64,000 bases of DNA. Origin: Salegentibacter_A chungangensis. Its GTDB lineage: Bacteria > Bacteroidota > Bacteroidia > Flavobacteriales > Flavobacteriaceae. Positions 23,955 to 33,497 of the stretch are shown one piece after another. The first letter of the stretch is position 1, and every line of letters starts with the position of its first letter. Made by a program: the position numbers and the translations under genes. Location of the stretch: assembly GCF_042678405.1 (NCBI RefSeq), contig NZ_JBHTLI010000001.1, positions 62,001 through 126,000 of the forward strand. Reading direction: 5' to 3'. The notes below the pieces were generated by a model that saw only the letters and a program-made list of their open reading frames with translations, did not search any database and was not told where the DNA came from.

Positions 23955-25208
23955 TTATAATTTATAAGTTATACCTAAACCAGGAATAAAAGCAACTGTC
24001 TTATACGTCCCCTCGAAAGAAGCTCTCTGACCTTCAGGTGTGGTATAATAATCGTAAGATTCGTCTATCTCATTAAATCTTGAATAAAGGAAAGATGCAT
24101 CTATAGCAAGATTATCGTTCACATTAACAGAAAGTCCTGCAGTGAAGTTGTTGGAATCGTTACGCGGAGTTTCCGGCGCAAAGTATCCTGATTTTACCGG
24201 AGACTGGTCAAAATAGTACCCGGCTCTCAAAGTAAAGGTTTCGTTTGCAGTATACTGCACCCCGAACCTGTAAATAGAAGCATCCTCGTAGTTTCTTGGG
24301 TTATTAGAATCAGGAATGTTAGGATCGTCAAAATGAACATCAAGAGATTCATAAGTATCCCAGAAAGTTCTGTTATAATCGAACGCTACAAGCCATTTAT
24401 CCAGGAACTCATAAGAAAGCCCAACAGAAAGCTCTGCCGGAAGAGGCAATGAAGCATCAAAGGTTGTATCGTTGAAAGGAGTTAAAGGCGAATTAGGTAC
24501 ATTCTCAAAATCTGCTTCCCCGTCTTCAGCGTCTACATTAATTTCAGAACGATAATTCACACCAATTCTAAGATCCTCCGTCGGGTTGAACATTGCACTC
24601 GCAGACCATCCCCAGGCACTAACTCCTGAAGCGTCTATGGTTACATTAGAACGATTGCCCTCAAGATCTGTAAGTGATCTGGTAAGGTTACGGTTAAAGT
24701 TAACAGCACCGTTCACATAGATAGGACCACCACCTACACTTAATTTTTCAGAAATCTTTACAGAAGCTAAGGCCTGTACGTAAATAGCCTGAAGTTCTAT
24801 ATCGTTAACCAAGTGAGATCCGGCCCAGTCTTTTGGCCATTTTACCGTACTCCCGTAAGGAGTATAGGCACTCAAACCTAAGGTAAGCCAGTCGCTGGCC
24901 TTATATGATGCGTAAACGTAAAAAGGAGTCTTTGTGGGGTTATCGGTAGTGGCAGATTGCCCTAAAGAAGTGTTTTGCCACGAAGTTTCGGTAAACACTG
25001 CACTTGCCCCAACAGCTACATTCAATTTATTCTCAAGATAAACCAGTCCGGCAGGGTTAAAAAAAGCAAGTTCTGCATTATTTACTACGGCCACACCTGC
25101 GTGTCCCATAGCTAATGAACGCTGCCCCTGAAGCGCAACACGGTATCCACCGGCATATGACACTGCAGCAACCAAACCAAACAAGGTTAGGAATAATAGT
25201 TTTTTCAT
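23955..25208 (-). CDS. OmpP1/FadL-family outer membrane transporter
   Basis: A 417-residue barrel with a signal peptide (MKKLLFLTLFGLVAAVSYA). The opening GYRVALQGQRSLAMGHAGVA and AELAFFNPAGLVYLE is the FadL N-terminal plug with the NPA motif. Barrel strands run to the C-terminal FIPGLGITYKL. The family takes up long-chain fatty acids or other hydrophobic compounds. It is the first gene of a two-gene unit with the SGNH lipoprotein, which could release fatty acids for it (inference). A perfect promoter lies 45-74 nt upstream. Confidence 0.92.
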   Translation of the reverse strand: MKKLLFLTLFGLVAAVSYAGGYRVALQGQRSLAMGHAGVAVVNNAELAFFNPAGLVYLENKLNVAVGASAVFTETSWQNTSLGQSATTDNPTKTPFYVYASYKASDWLTLGLSAYTPYGSTVKWPKDWAGSHLVNDIELQAIYVQALASVKISEKLSVGGGPIYVNGAVNFNRNLTRSLTDLEGNRSNVTIDASGVSAWGWSASAMFNPTEDLRIGVNYRSEINVDAEDGEADFENVPNSPLTPFNDTTFDASLPLPAELSVGLSYEFLDKWLVAFDYNRTFWDTYESLDVHFDDPNIPDSNNPRNYEDASIYRFGVQYTANETFTLRAGYYFDQSPVKSGYFAPETPRNDSNNFTAGLSVNVNDNLAIDASFLYSRFNEIDESYDYYTTPEGQRASFEGTYKTVAFIPGLGITYKL

Positions 25209-25252
25209 AATTTAAATAGGATTAAAATTTGATAGATTTAAAAAGCATTGCC

Positions 25253-25282
25253 CAAATTTAGCATAAAATACATATTTTGCAA
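25253..25282 (-). promoter_or_regulatory. Promoter of the FadL-SGNH unit
   Basis: On the minus strand, TTG (25280-25282), a 19-nt spacer and TAAATTTG (25253-25260) give a perfect Bacteroidota promoter, with a leader of about 40 nt. Confidence 0.75.
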
Positions 25283-25329
25283 CAAAAGAGGCTATTATAT
25301 TATGCATACATAATATATTTAGAAAGGTT

Positions 25330-26091
25330 TTAAAGAAAGCGCATCACCGTCTTGTAAAAAGCATCCGGATTTTCTGCGTGAACCCAGTGTCCGGCCCCGG
25401 GAATATCAACTATTTCGGCATCGGTAAAGTGTCTCCTGATCTCTTCTTCGTCTTCAGGCAAGATGTAGTTGGACTTCTCTCCTTTTATGAACAGGGTGGG
25501 TTCGGTAAAGATATAACCATCAGGCAAAGCCTCCCCTATATTCTCTATATTAGATTTAAGCGCATCAAGATTCAGCTTAAGAGACAGCTTGTCTTTCGAC
25601 TCTCTTGTAAGATTTTTCAGAAGAAAAAGGCGGATCCCTTTTTCTGAAACAAACTCTGAAAGGTATTTGTCAGCCTCCTTCCGTGAAGAAATATTCGCAT
25701 TATCGAGTCTGGTAAGCCCATCCAAAATTTCCTGGTGATGCGGCTCGTAATATTTTGGTGCAATATCCACCACGATCAACTTCTCTACCAGGCCTGGATT
25801 AAGTGCAGCTGCAAGCATTGCAGCCTTACCTCCCATAGAGTGCCCCATCAAAATAATATCCTTAAGACCTTTTTGCCTGCAATATTCCTCGACATCTTCA
25901 GCAAGCAACTGATAACTAAACTCCTCGCTATGGGGACTTTTACCGTGGTTCCGCTGATCTATAAGGTGAACCTGGTAACCGGCATCGGCGAATTTCTTCC
26001 CCAGGGTCTTCCAGTTATCACTCATCCCAAGGAATCCGTGAAGTATTAAAAAAGCTTTTCCTTCTCCTAAGATATTGGAATGTAATTTCAT
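25330..26091 (-). CDS. Alpha/beta hydrolase (YbfF-like esterase)
   Basis: A 253-residue cytosolic alpha/beta hydrolase. The oxyanion motif is LHGFLGMSDNW (residues 17-27), RNHGKSPHS follows, the nucleophile elbow is GHSMGGKAA near residue 95, and the catalytic His lies in GAGHWVHAENP near 240. Length and motifs fit the YbfF group of small acyl-ester hydrolases; the natural substrate is unknown. It starts at the base next to the pdxJ stop, so the two are cotranscribed. A link to vitamin B6 metabolism is not implied by the sequence. Confidence 0.87.
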   Translation of the reverse strand: MKLHSNILGEGKAFLILHGFLGMSDNWKTLGKKFADAGYQVHLIDQRNHGKSPHSEEFSYQLLAEDVEEYCRQKGLKDIILMGHSMGGKAAMLAAALNPGLVEKLIVVDIAPKYYEPHHQEILDGLTRLDNANISSRKEADKYLSEFVSEKGIRLFLLKNLTRESKDKLSLKLNLDALKSNIENIGEALPDGYIFTEPTLFIKGEKSNYILPEDEEEIRRHFTDAEIVDIPGAGHWVHAENPDAFYKTVMRFL

Positions 26092-26805
26092 CTATTTCAA
26101 TCGCTTTAGATATTCCTGAATAGTTTTTTCAAAACCAAGATACAAAGCCTCAGAGATCAGGGCGTGCCCAATAGACACCTCGTCCAGATAAGGCATATTC
26201 TTCTTAAAGAACTCTATATTCTCAAGAGAGAGATCGTGCCCCGCATTAATTCCCAGGCCAAGTTCGTGGGCAAGTTTCGCGCATTCGGCATAAGGAGCTA
26301 TCGCTTCTTCCCTGTTCTTTTCATAGTTTACCGCATAAGATTCCGTATACAGTTCAATACGATCGGTGCCCGTATCAACAGCTCCCTTAATCATTTCAGG
26401 TTCAGGGTCCACAAAAATGGAAGTTCTGATCCCTTTATTTTTAAACTCCCCTATCACCTGTGAAAGGAAGTCCTTATATTTAATGGTATCCCAACCGGCA
26501 TTAGAAGTAATAGCATCTTCGGCATCGGGAACAAGTGTAACCTGAGCAGGCTTAGCCTCCATTACCAGTCCTAAAAACTTAGCCACCGGGTTTCCTTCAA
26601 TATTAAATTCGGTAGTTACTTCAGGAGCAAGATCACGAACATCCTGATAGGTAATATGACGCTCATCCGGCCGGGGATGCACGGTGATCCCCTGTCCGCC
26701 AAAAGACTCAATATCCTTTGCCACCTGCAGCACATTAGGCATATTTCCTCCACGGGCATTTCTCAAGGTTGCCACCTTATTGATGTTTACGCTTAATTTC
26801 GTCAT
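26092..26805 (-). CDS. pdxJ: Pyridoxine 5'-phosphate synthase
   Basis: A 237-residue TIM-barrel enzyme that condenses 3-amino-2-oxopropyl phosphate with deoxyxylulose 5-phosphate to pyridoxine phosphate, the last ring-forming step of DXP-dependent vitamin B6 synthesis. Diagnostic segments are LSVNINKVATLRNARGG at the N-terminus, GITVHPRPDERHI, FNIEGNP, VTLVPDAEDAITSNAGWD and GINAGHDLSLENI. VSIGHALISEALYLG near the end closes the barrel. It is divergent from the CBS-domain gene and directly precedes the hydrolase. Confidence 0.96.
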   Translation of the reverse strand: MTKLSVNINKVATLRNARGGNMPNVLQVAKDIESFGGQGITVHPRPDERHITYQDVRDLAPEVTTEFNIEGNPVAKFLGLVMEAKPAQVTLVPDAEDAITSNAGWDTIKYKDFLSQVIGEFKNKGIRTSIFVDPEPEMIKGAVDTGTDRIELYTESYAVNYEKNREEAIAPYAECAKLAHELGLGINAGHDLSLENIEFFKKNMPYLDEVSIGHALISEALYLGFEKTIQEYLKRLK

Positions 26806-26894
26806 TTTTTGAGCTTTGAATTAACAAAAATACAAACTTGCAAATGCCCGAATGAATTTTATTTTAATTAATTTGCAGAAAAGGAGAACTGATT

Positions 26895-27551
26895 ATGAAT
26901 TTGAAGGAATATATAATTAACGATGTTTCGATCAGGAAATTCTCCGACAAGGTGAGTGAGATCCAGGAGCTTTTTAATCAGCTTACATACTCCCACCTGC
27001 CGGTAGAAAACAACGGCATCTATATGGGTTGTATTTCAGAAAATGACATCAGGTGTTTCGAAGCTGACAAAAAACTGGAGGACTACCAGTATGCCCTTGA
27101 GGGATTTTTAGTTCGCGACAACACCTACTGGTTGGATGTGCTGGAGGCTTTTGCACAGAATGACACGAACATCCTGCCTGTTTTAGACGAAGAGAACAAT
27201 TATCTGGGGTATTACGAGCTTAATGAGATCATTGCCTTATTCAAGGAAACGCCGTTTTTTAATAATGCCGGAAATATCTTTGTGGTACAGAAAGGCGTAA
27301 AAGATTATTCCTTCAGCGAGATCTGCCAGATCATAGAATCTAACAACGCCCACCTGCTGGGAGCCTTTGTTTCAAAAATTGAGAACGATATGGCAGAGAT
27401 CACAGTAAAAATAAATCCTTCAGGCATTAACGAGATCATTCAGTCTTTCAGGAGGTACGGGTACAATATCACATCTGAACACCGGGAAGACCATTTCAAC
27501 AAAAATCTAAAAGACCGTTCAAAGTATCTGGACAAATACCTGAATATATAA
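26895..27551 (+). CDS. CBS-domain protein upstream of NAD kinase
   Basis: A 218-residue cytosolic protein. The first 130 residues form a CBS pair (YSHLPVENNGIYMGCISENDI and NILPVLDEENNYLGYYELNE). Such domains usually bind adenine nucleotides. The remaining part (from about 135) contains EICQIIESNNAHLLGAFVSK, reminiscent of an ACT-like regulatory fold. It ends 3 nt before nadK, a pairing I recall as common in Flavobacteriia. It may therefore sense adenylate or NAD status for NAD kinase. This is inference only. Confidence 0.8.
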   Translation: MNLKEYIINDVSIRKFSDKVSEIQELFNQLTYSHLPVENNGIYMGCISENDIRCFEADKKLEDYQYALEGFLVRDNTYWLDVLEAFAQNDTNILPVLDEENNYLGYYELNEIIALFKETPFFNNAGNIFVVQKGVKDYSFSEICQIIESNNAHLLGAFVSKIENDMAEITVKINPSGINEIIQSFRRYGYNITSEHREDHFNKNLKDRSKYLDKYLNI

Positions 27552-27554
27552 TTT

Positions 27555-28439
27555 ATGAAAATAGGCATTTACGGTCAGTTCTATCATACTAACGCCGGGA
27601 AATACATCGGAGAGCTACTGGAGTTACTTGATCAGGAAAACATTGAAGTGTATATAGAAGAAAACTTTCTGGACCTCATCAACCTGAACAAAACCATTAA
27701 AAAACAGTACAACCACTTCAGGACTTTTGAAGAGCTTGACCAATCTTTCGACCTTTTTTTCAGCATTGGTGGTGACGGTACCATTTTGAAATCCATCAAT
27801 TATATCAGGAATCTCAATATTCCCATCGTGGGAATAAACACAGGAAGACTTGGTTTTTTGGCTACCATCCAGAAAGAGGAAATCAACGAGACCATTCACA
27901 CTATTTTGGAGAAAAAATACTCCGTTTCTCCGCGCACCGTACTCACCGTTGCCACCAATCCCGAAAGCAACGAAGCTATTTTTGACCACGTTGCGATGAA
28001 CGAGATCGCGGTAAGCCGAAAGAACACTACCTCTATGATCACGGTAGACACCTGGCTTAACGACCAATATCTAACATCTTACTGGGCCGACGGGTTGATT
28101 GTGTCTACCCCCACCGGCTCTACAGGTTACTCCCTAAGCTGCGGAGGCCCTGTGATCACTCCCGATGCCGATTCCCTGGTGATCACCCCTATTGCTCCGC
28201 ACAACCTGAACGCGAGACCACTGGTCATAAAAGACGACACAAAAATAACCCTGAAAGTTTCAGGAAGAGAGAACTCCCATCTTGTATCTATGGATTCCCG
28301 CCTCGCAACCTTAAAGAACAACACCGAAATTATTATCCGCAAGGCCGACTTCAACATCAATATGGTAGAACTCAAAGAAGACAGTTTCCTAAATACCCTA
28401 CGCAAAAAACTGCTTTGGGGCGAAGATAAGCGCAACTAA
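27555..28439 (+). CDS. nadK: NAD kinase
   Basis: A 294-residue cytosolic enzyme that phosphorylates NAD to NADP. The GGDGT motif appears as FSIGGDGTILKS near residue 75 and is followed by GINTGRLGFLA. The NE motif is MNEIAVSRK, and STPTGSTGYSLSCGGPV with ITPIAPHNLNARPLV completes the binding site. Length is normal. It is 3 nt downstream of the CBS protein gene. A new promoter begins the next unit, so it probably closes its own operon. Confidence 0.96.
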   Translation: MKIGIYGQFYHTNAGKYIGELLELLDQENIEVYIEENFLDLINLNKTIKKQYNHFRTFEELDQSFDLFFSIGGDGTILKSINYIRNLNIPIVGINTGRLGFLATIQKEEINETIHTILEKKYSVSPRTVLTVATNPESNEAIFDHVAMNEIAVSRKNTTSMITVDTWLNDQYLTSYWADGLIVSTPTGSTGYSLSCGGPVITPDADSLVITPIAPHNLNARPLVIKDDTKITLKVSGRENSHLVSMDSRLATLKNNTEIIIRKADFNINMVELKEDSFLNTLRKKLLWGEDKRN

Positions 28440-28493
28440 GCAATAAAAGTTTTCAAAAACTGTTTATTAAAATGTACAAATCTGCTCAAATTA

Positions 28494-28522
28494 TTGTAGA
28501 GCAAACATAATTGTTATATTTG
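28494..28522 (+). promoter_or_regulatory. Promoter of the DUF6089-uppS-bamA unit
   Basis: TTG (28494-28496), an 18-nt spacer and a perfect TATATTTG (28515-28522) sit 18 nt before the ATG at 28540. This is the start of the block that runs through bamA and the ompH genes. Confidence 0.75.
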
Positions 28523-28539
28523 CAAACTTTTGAAAACCT

Positions 28540-29241
28540 ATGAGGTACCTAATAGCTATTGTATTAATGGTTGTTTTTGCGGCTGACACATACTCACAAA
28601 CTTTTGAAGTGGGCCCGTTTGTTGGCGGAGCCAATTATATTGGTGATGTAGGAAGAACTAATTACATCTATCCGAATACACTTGTCGCGGGTGGCCTCGT
28701 AAAATGGAACCAAAGCCCACGTCATTCCTTCCGCCTGTCGGTTTTATACGCCAATATTCAGGCTAACGATAAAAAATCTGATGACCCAAGGAGAGTACAA
28801 CGGGGATATTCATTTAATAACACTATTTTTGAAGGGTCACTGGGAATTGAGTATACCTTCTGGCATTTTGACCTGCACGAGGGAGCGCCGCAAAGCGCCC
28901 CTTATTTATATACCGGGCTAACATATTTTATGGCAGATCACCTTCAGCTTAAGAATGGCCCTACCGGGAACCTGGTAAACGAAGGAACCAACTGGGAATT
29001 TGCCATTCCTATGGTGTTCGGTTATAAAGAAACCATAACCAATTTTATGGTGGCAGGAATGGAAATAGGAGCCCGATATACGTTCACCGACAACTTGGAC
29101 GGCAGCTGGCCTGAAGAGCTTTTAGGCGACCGTGCTCCCGATAAGGAATTCGGGAACACGAACACCAAAGATTGGTATGTTTTCACCGGGGTATACTTAA
29201 CCTTTAACTTTGGAAGAAAACCTTGTTTTAGTCATTTTTAA
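28540..29241 (+). CDS. DUF6089-type exported protein
   Basis: A 233-residue protein with a signal peptide (MRYLIAIVLMVVFAADTYSQ). FEVGPFVGGANYIGDVG follows, then alternating strands (SLGIEYTFWHFDLHEG, APYLYTGLTYF, GAEIGARYTF-like segments) typical of a small 8- to 10-strand outer membrane barrel. I recognise it as the DUF6089 family that precedes uppS and bamA in Flavobacteriia. It ends one base before the uppS start. The function is unknown; its position in front of bamA suggests envelope assembly. Confidence 0.85.
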   Translation: MRYLIAIVLMVVFAADTYSQTFEVGPFVGGANYIGDVGRTNYIYPNTLVAGGLVKWNQSPRHSFRLSVLYANIQANDKKSDDPRRVQRGYSFNNTIFEGSLGIEYTFWHFDLHEGAPQSAPYLYTGLTYFMADHLQLKNGPTGNLVNEGTNWEFAIPMVFGYKETITNFMVAGMEIGARYTFTDNLDGSWPEELLGDRAPDKEFGNTNTKDWYVFTGVYLTFNFGRKPCFSHF

Positions 29242-29242
29242 T

Positions 29243-29983
29243 ATGAATTTTAAAGACAACATCGACCTAAAAAAACTGCCCCGCCATATTGCTATAATTA
29301 TGGACGGTAATGGTCGCTGGGCTAAGCAACAAGGCCTACTCAGGGCAGCCGGTCACGAAAAAGGCACCAAAGCCGTAAGAGATGTTGTTGAAGCAAGCGC
29401 TGAACTTGGCATTGAGAGTTTAACTCTTTACGCCTTCTCTACAGAAAACTGGAACCGGCCTAAACTCGAGGTCGACACCCTGATGAAATTGCTGGTTTCC
29501 TCCTTAAAAAAGGAGATCAAAACGCTTCAGGACAACAATATTAAACTAAATGCCATTGGCAACCTGGAGACCCTTCCGAAGAAGGCTTACCGTGAACTAA
29601 ATGAAGTAATAAGCAAAACAAGCGGCAATTCCAGGATGGTTTTAACCCTTGCTTTAAGCTATGGTTCCCGGGAAGAACTTACCAATACCGTCAGAAAAAT
29701 TACCGAGAAAGTTAAAAGTGGAGAAATTTCTGCCGATGCTATTGATGAATCGGTTATTAATGAGCATCTTTACACCCGAAATTTACCAGATGTTGACCTG
29801 CTTATCAGAACAAGCGGGGAACAACGCATAAGCAACTTCCTCTTATGGCAGATTGCTTATGCCGAATTGTATTTTACAAAAATATTATGGCCTGATTTCA
29901 GAAAAGAAAATCTTTTTGAAGCCATTTACAATTATCAAAATAGAGAACGAAGATTTGGAAAAACCAGTGAGCAACTTAGTTAG
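29243..29983 (+). CDS. uppS: Isoprenyl transferase (undecaprenyl diphosphate synthase)
   Basis: A 246-residue cis-prenyltransferase that builds the C55 lipid carrier for peptidoglycan and LPS. Motifs: HIAIIMDGNGRWA near the N-terminus with the catalytic Asp, GHEKGTKAVR, LTLYAFSTENWNRP and DVDLLIRTSGEQRISNFLLW near 190-209. The ATG at 29243 lies 2 nt after the preceding stop; an in-frame ATG at 29210 would overlap that gene and adds non-conserved residues. Together with the HMG-CoA reductase and GHMP kinase at the left of the window, it belongs to isoprenoid metabolism. Confidence 0.96.
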   Translation: MNFKDNIDLKKLPRHIAIIMDGNGRWAKQQGLLRAAGHEKGTKAVRDVVEASAELGIESLTLYAFSTENWNRPKLEVDTLMKLLVSSLKKEIKTLQDNNIKLNAIGNLETLPKKAYRELNEVISKTSGNSRMVLTLALSYGSREELTNTVRKITEKVKSGEISADAIDESVINEHLYTRNLPDVDLLIRTSGEQRISNFLLWQIAYAELYFTKILWPDFRKENLFEAIYNYQNRERRFGKTSEQLS

Positions 29984-29990
29984 TGCATTG

Positions 29991-32621
29991 ATGTCTAAAA
30001 GATTTTTTACACTATTAGTATTCTGTTTCATATTCAGCATATCCCAAGCACAAGATCTACCCCTGGCCAACGGAAAAAAATACACCCTGGGCGATATTAA
30101 AGTTACAGGAACAGTAAGTTATAACGAACAAACCGTAATTGCCTATACCGGCCTTAAAAAGGGTGATGAGCTTTATATTCCCGGGGACCGACTGAGCAAG
30201 GTTCTGAAAAAATTATGGGATCTGGATCTTTTTAGTGATATCAGTTTCTACATCACCAATGTTGAAGGTAATGTTGCCGATCTTGAATTGGAAATCCAGG
30301 AAGTACCTCAACTTGCAGAAGTAAGAATTCAGGGAATCGATAAGAAAAGGGAGAAAGAAGAACTCATCAAGGAGAACAAACTTCAATCTGGAGTTAAGGT
30401 TACCGAAAACCTTATCACCACCACAAAAAATTACATCGAGAACAAATACAAGAAAGAGGGTTACTTCAACTCTAAAGTTGTGGTAAATACCATTCCCGTA
30501 GAGGACACTACCGCTACCAACAAGGTAAATATGGTGGTAAATGTGGACCAGGGCGAAAAAGTAAAGATCGATGAAATAGAATTCACCGGGAACGAAAGGC
30601 TGTCTGACGGGAAGCTGAAACGTAAAATGAAGAATACGAAAGAAAAGAATTTTTTCCGTTTTTGGAAACGTTCAAAATTCATTCGTTCAGACTACAAAGA
30701 AGACAAACAAGCCGTTATTGACAAATACAAAGAAAGCGGTTTCCGTGACGCGCGTATTGTTTCAGACACCCTTATAAAAAAGGATGATGAGAATATCGCC
30801 CTTCGCCTTAATATTGAAGAAGGAAACAAATACTATATCGGGGATATCGAATTCCTTGGGAACACGGTTTATACCGATGAACAACTTAAAAGAGCCTTCG
30901 GAATTAAAAAAGGAGACACTTATAACGGAGTGCTGCTGGACAAACGTATAGACGACCAGACCAAACCCGATGCTGAGTCACTGACTAACCTTTATCAGAA
31001 CAACGGGTATCTTTTCTCCAATATCGACCTTGTAGAAACCGATGTTTATAATGACACCATTGATTTTGAAATTCGTATTGTTGAAGGGAAAGAAGCTTAT
31101 TTCAACAAAATAAGGGTTTCCGGAAACGATAAGACCAAAGACCACGTGATCTATCGTGAGCTAAGAACCAAACCGGGAGAAAAATACAGTAAACAGAAGG
31201 TTATCTCAACCGTAAGGGAACTTGGCCAGCTGGGGTATTTTGACCCCGAACAGCTGGAACCTAAATTTATAGACCCTAACCCTAACACCGGGACTCTTGA
31301 TCTTGAATACCAGGTGGTAGAATCGGGAGCAAGTAAGATCGAACTTCAGGGAGGTTACGGTGGCGGTGGTTTCATCGGGACCGTAGGTTTATCCTTCAAC
31401 AACTTCTCTATTGCAGGATTACTGGACAAGGAGGCCTACAAACCGCTTCCAATGGGAGACGGCCAAACGCTTTCTTTAAGGGCCCAGGCAAGTACATACT
31501 ACCAGACCTACAGCCTTTCCTTTATCGAGCCCTGGCTGGGAGGTAAGAAACCGGTGAGTCTATCCACCTCTTTCTCTTACACCCGTCAGTTCCTTTTCAA
31601 CTATCAGGAACGAAAAGCCGACAAGAGCCGAAGTTTTGATATTTTAGGAGTGAACGTTGGGCTTGCAGAGCGTTTAAGCAATCCTGACCCTTACATCACG
31701 GTTTCTCACTCTTTAGGGTTCCAGAGATATAACCTGAATAATTACAACACCGGGTTATTCACCTTCGGGGACGGACACTCGAACAACTTTACATATACTC
31801 TTGGGCTTACAAGAGACAACACTTATTTTAATCCGGTATTCCCTAACGGAGGCTCTCAGTTCAAGATCACCGCTAAATTCACACCACCATATTCTCTATG
31901 GAACGGTGTGGATTACGACAACCTTGGGGAACAGAGAGAATTCCAGTTAGAGAATGAGAATGGAAATCTTATAGACTATGATGGAAACAGGGTAACCCCT
32001 GAAAATGCAGTCCCTGATCAGGGTAAGATTGACCAGGAAAAATATAAGTGGTTAGAATTCTATAAAGTTAAATTTAACGGAACCTGGTACACCACTTTGG
32101 CAAACTTCGGAAAGAGCCAGAACCTGGTATTAAGAACACACGCTGAATACGGATTCCTTGGGGCTTACAGCAATTCCAGAGGTATTCCTCCATTTGAGAG
32201 ATTCTTCCTTGGAGGGGACGGCCTTGGTTCTTACAGCCTTGACGGAAGGGAAACCATTCAGCTTAGAGGTTATCCTAACCAGTCTTTAATTCCTTTAGAC
32301 AGGAATTCATTAAGCCAGGCTAGTAATGAAGACGGAGCCGTTATTTACAACAAATACTCTCTTGAACTTCGTTACCCTATAACCCTGAAACCATCAGCTT
32401 CAATTTACGCACTTACCTTCCTTGAAGGAGGAGCCTCTTATGATAATTTCAGAGATTTCAACCCATTCCAGCTAAACCGTTCAGCAGGTGCAGGGATCAG
32501 GATCTTTATGCCGGCCTTCGGATTACTGGGTATTGATTTTGGTTACGGATTCGATCCGGTACCGGGGGAAAGCTCTCCAAATGGTTGGGAAACGCATTTT
32601 ATCATAGGTCAACAGTTTTAA
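29991..32621 (+). CDS. bamA: BamA, outer membrane protein assembly factor
   Basis: An 876-residue Omp85 protein that inserts beta-barrels into the outer membrane. A signal peptide (MSKRFFTLLVFCFIFSISQA) is followed by five POTRA repeats up to about 450 (for example GDIKVTGTVSYNEQTVIAYT, IDEIEFTGNERLSDGKLKRK and YIGDIEFLGNTVYTDEQLKR). The 16-strand barrel follows, with the conserved loop motif seen as RGYPNQSL near 765. The ATG at 29991 is chosen because it starts the signal peptide 7 nt after uppS. The longer frame from 29853 runs inside uppS. Confidence 0.95.
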   Translation: MSKRFFTLLVFCFIFSISQAQDLPLANGKKYTLGDIKVTGTVSYNEQTVIAYTGLKKGDELYIPGDRLSKVLKKLWDLDLFSDISFYITNVEGNVADLELEIQEVPQLAEVRIQGIDKKREKEELIKENKLQSGVKVTENLITTTKNYIENKYKKEGYFNSKVVVNTIPVEDTTATNKVNMVVNVDQGEKVKIDEIEFTGNERLSDGKLKRKMKNTKEKNFFRFWKRSKFIRSDYKEDKQAVIDKYKESGFRDARIVSDTLIKKDDENIALRLNIEEGNKYYIGDIEFLGNTVYTDEQLKRAFGIKKGDTYNGVLLDKRIDDQTKPDAESLTNLYQNNGYLFSNIDLVETDVYNDTIDFEIRIVEGKEAYFNKIRVSGNDKTKDHVIYRELRTKPGEKYSKQKVISTVRELGQLGYFDPEQLEPKFIDPNPNTGTLDLEYQVVESGASKIELQGGYGGGGFIGTVGLSFNNFSIAGLLDKEAYKPLPMGDGQTLSLRAQASTYYQTYSLSFIEPWLGGKKPVSLSTSFSYTRQFLFNYQERKADKSRSFDILGVNVGLAERLSNPDPYITVSHSLGFQRYNLNNYNTGLFTFGDGHSNNFTYTLGLTRDNTYFNPVFPNGGSQFKITAKFTPPYSLWNGVDYDNLGEQREFQLENENGNLIDYDGNRVTPENAVPDQGKIDQEKYKWLEFYKVKFNGTWYTTLANFGKSQNLVLRTHAEYGFLGAYSNSRGIPPFERFFLGGDGLGSYSLDGRETIQLRGYPNQSLIPLDRNSLSQASNEDGAVIYNKYSLELRYPITLKPSASIYALTFLEGGASYDNFRDFNPFQLNRSAGAGIRIFMPAFGLLGIDFGYGFDPVPGESSPNGWETHFIIGQQF

Positions 32622-32651
32622 ATTGGCACGATATTTTCTATCTTCGGTATT

Positions 32652-33458
32652 ATGAAAAGCAGAATCCTATTTTTAGCCCTACTAATTTTGAGCACGGCCT
32701 CCTCGTTGCAGGCCCAGAGATCCATCAGAGTAGGTTATGTAGATATGGAATATATCCTGCAGAACGTACCGGAATATCAGGAAGCATCTTCCCAGCTTGA
32801 CGCCAAGGTCCAGGAATGGAAACAAGAGGCCGAAAAGAACCAGAGGGAGATCGATGATATGAAAACGCGACTGGAAAATGAGCGCGCTTTGTTAACCAAA
32901 GAGCTTATTGAGGAACGCGAAGAAGAAATTGCCTACAGGGAACAGGAAGCTGTGGAATACCAGCAGAAAAGATTTGGGCCCGATGGTGACTATATGATCC
33001 AGAAGCGACAGCTCATAAGACCTATTCAGGACCAGGTGTTTGCTGCAGTTCAGGAAATCGCCAAAAACAGGAGTTACGATTTTATTTTTGACCGTACTTC
33101 AGAAAATGGTATGGTTTATGCAGCTAAGCAACACGATGTAAGTGATCAGGTCTTAAGAAGCATCAACAGGGCGCAGAACAGAAGCCAGTTGGATTCTAAA
33201 GAGGAGATCCGGGAGATGGAGAAAGCCGAAGAAAGGACGGTGGAAGAAGATGCCGAGATCGCGAAAAAGGAAAGCGCAGTTGAAAAACAAAAAGATGAAC
33301 GCGCTGCCCTCATCGAACAAAGAAAAAAGGAAAGAGATTCTATTCGAGCTGCCAAGCAAAGGGAATTTGAAGAAAGGCGCCAAAGAATATTAAAGGAACG
33401 CCAGCAAAGAAAAGATTCCATTGAAGCGGCACGAGCCAAGAAAGACGATCAAAAATAA
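32652..33458 (+). CDS. OmpH/Skp-family chaperone, long form
   Basis: A 268-residue periplasmic chaperone for unfolded outer membrane proteins. It has a signal peptide (MKSRILFLALLILSTASSLQA), the N-terminal strand IRVGYVDMEYILQNVPEYQE and a long coiled coil with LDAKVQEWKQEAEKNQREID. The second strand YDFIFDRTSENGMVYAA lies near 150. Beyond the normal Skp length (about 160-170), roughly 100 extra residues form a Glu/Lys/Arg-rich single helix or coiled coil to the C-terminus. It follows bamA by 30 nt and precedes a second OmpH gene of normal length. Confidence 0.9.
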   Translation: MKSRILFLALLILSTASSLQAQRSIRVGYVDMEYILQNVPEYQEASSQLDAKVQEWKQEAEKNQREIDDMKTRLENERALLTKELIEEREEEIAYREQEAVEYQQKRFGPDGDYMIQKRQLIRPIQDQVFAAVQEIAKNRSYDFIFDRTSENGMVYAAKQHDVSDQVLRSINRAQNRSQLDSKEEIREMEKAEERTVEEDAEIAKKESAVEKQKDERAALIEQRKKERDSIRAAKQREFEERRQRILKERQQRKDSIEAARAKKDDQK

Positions 33459-33497
33459 ATTTCAAACTTTAAATACCTAAATTTAATAACAATTAAA

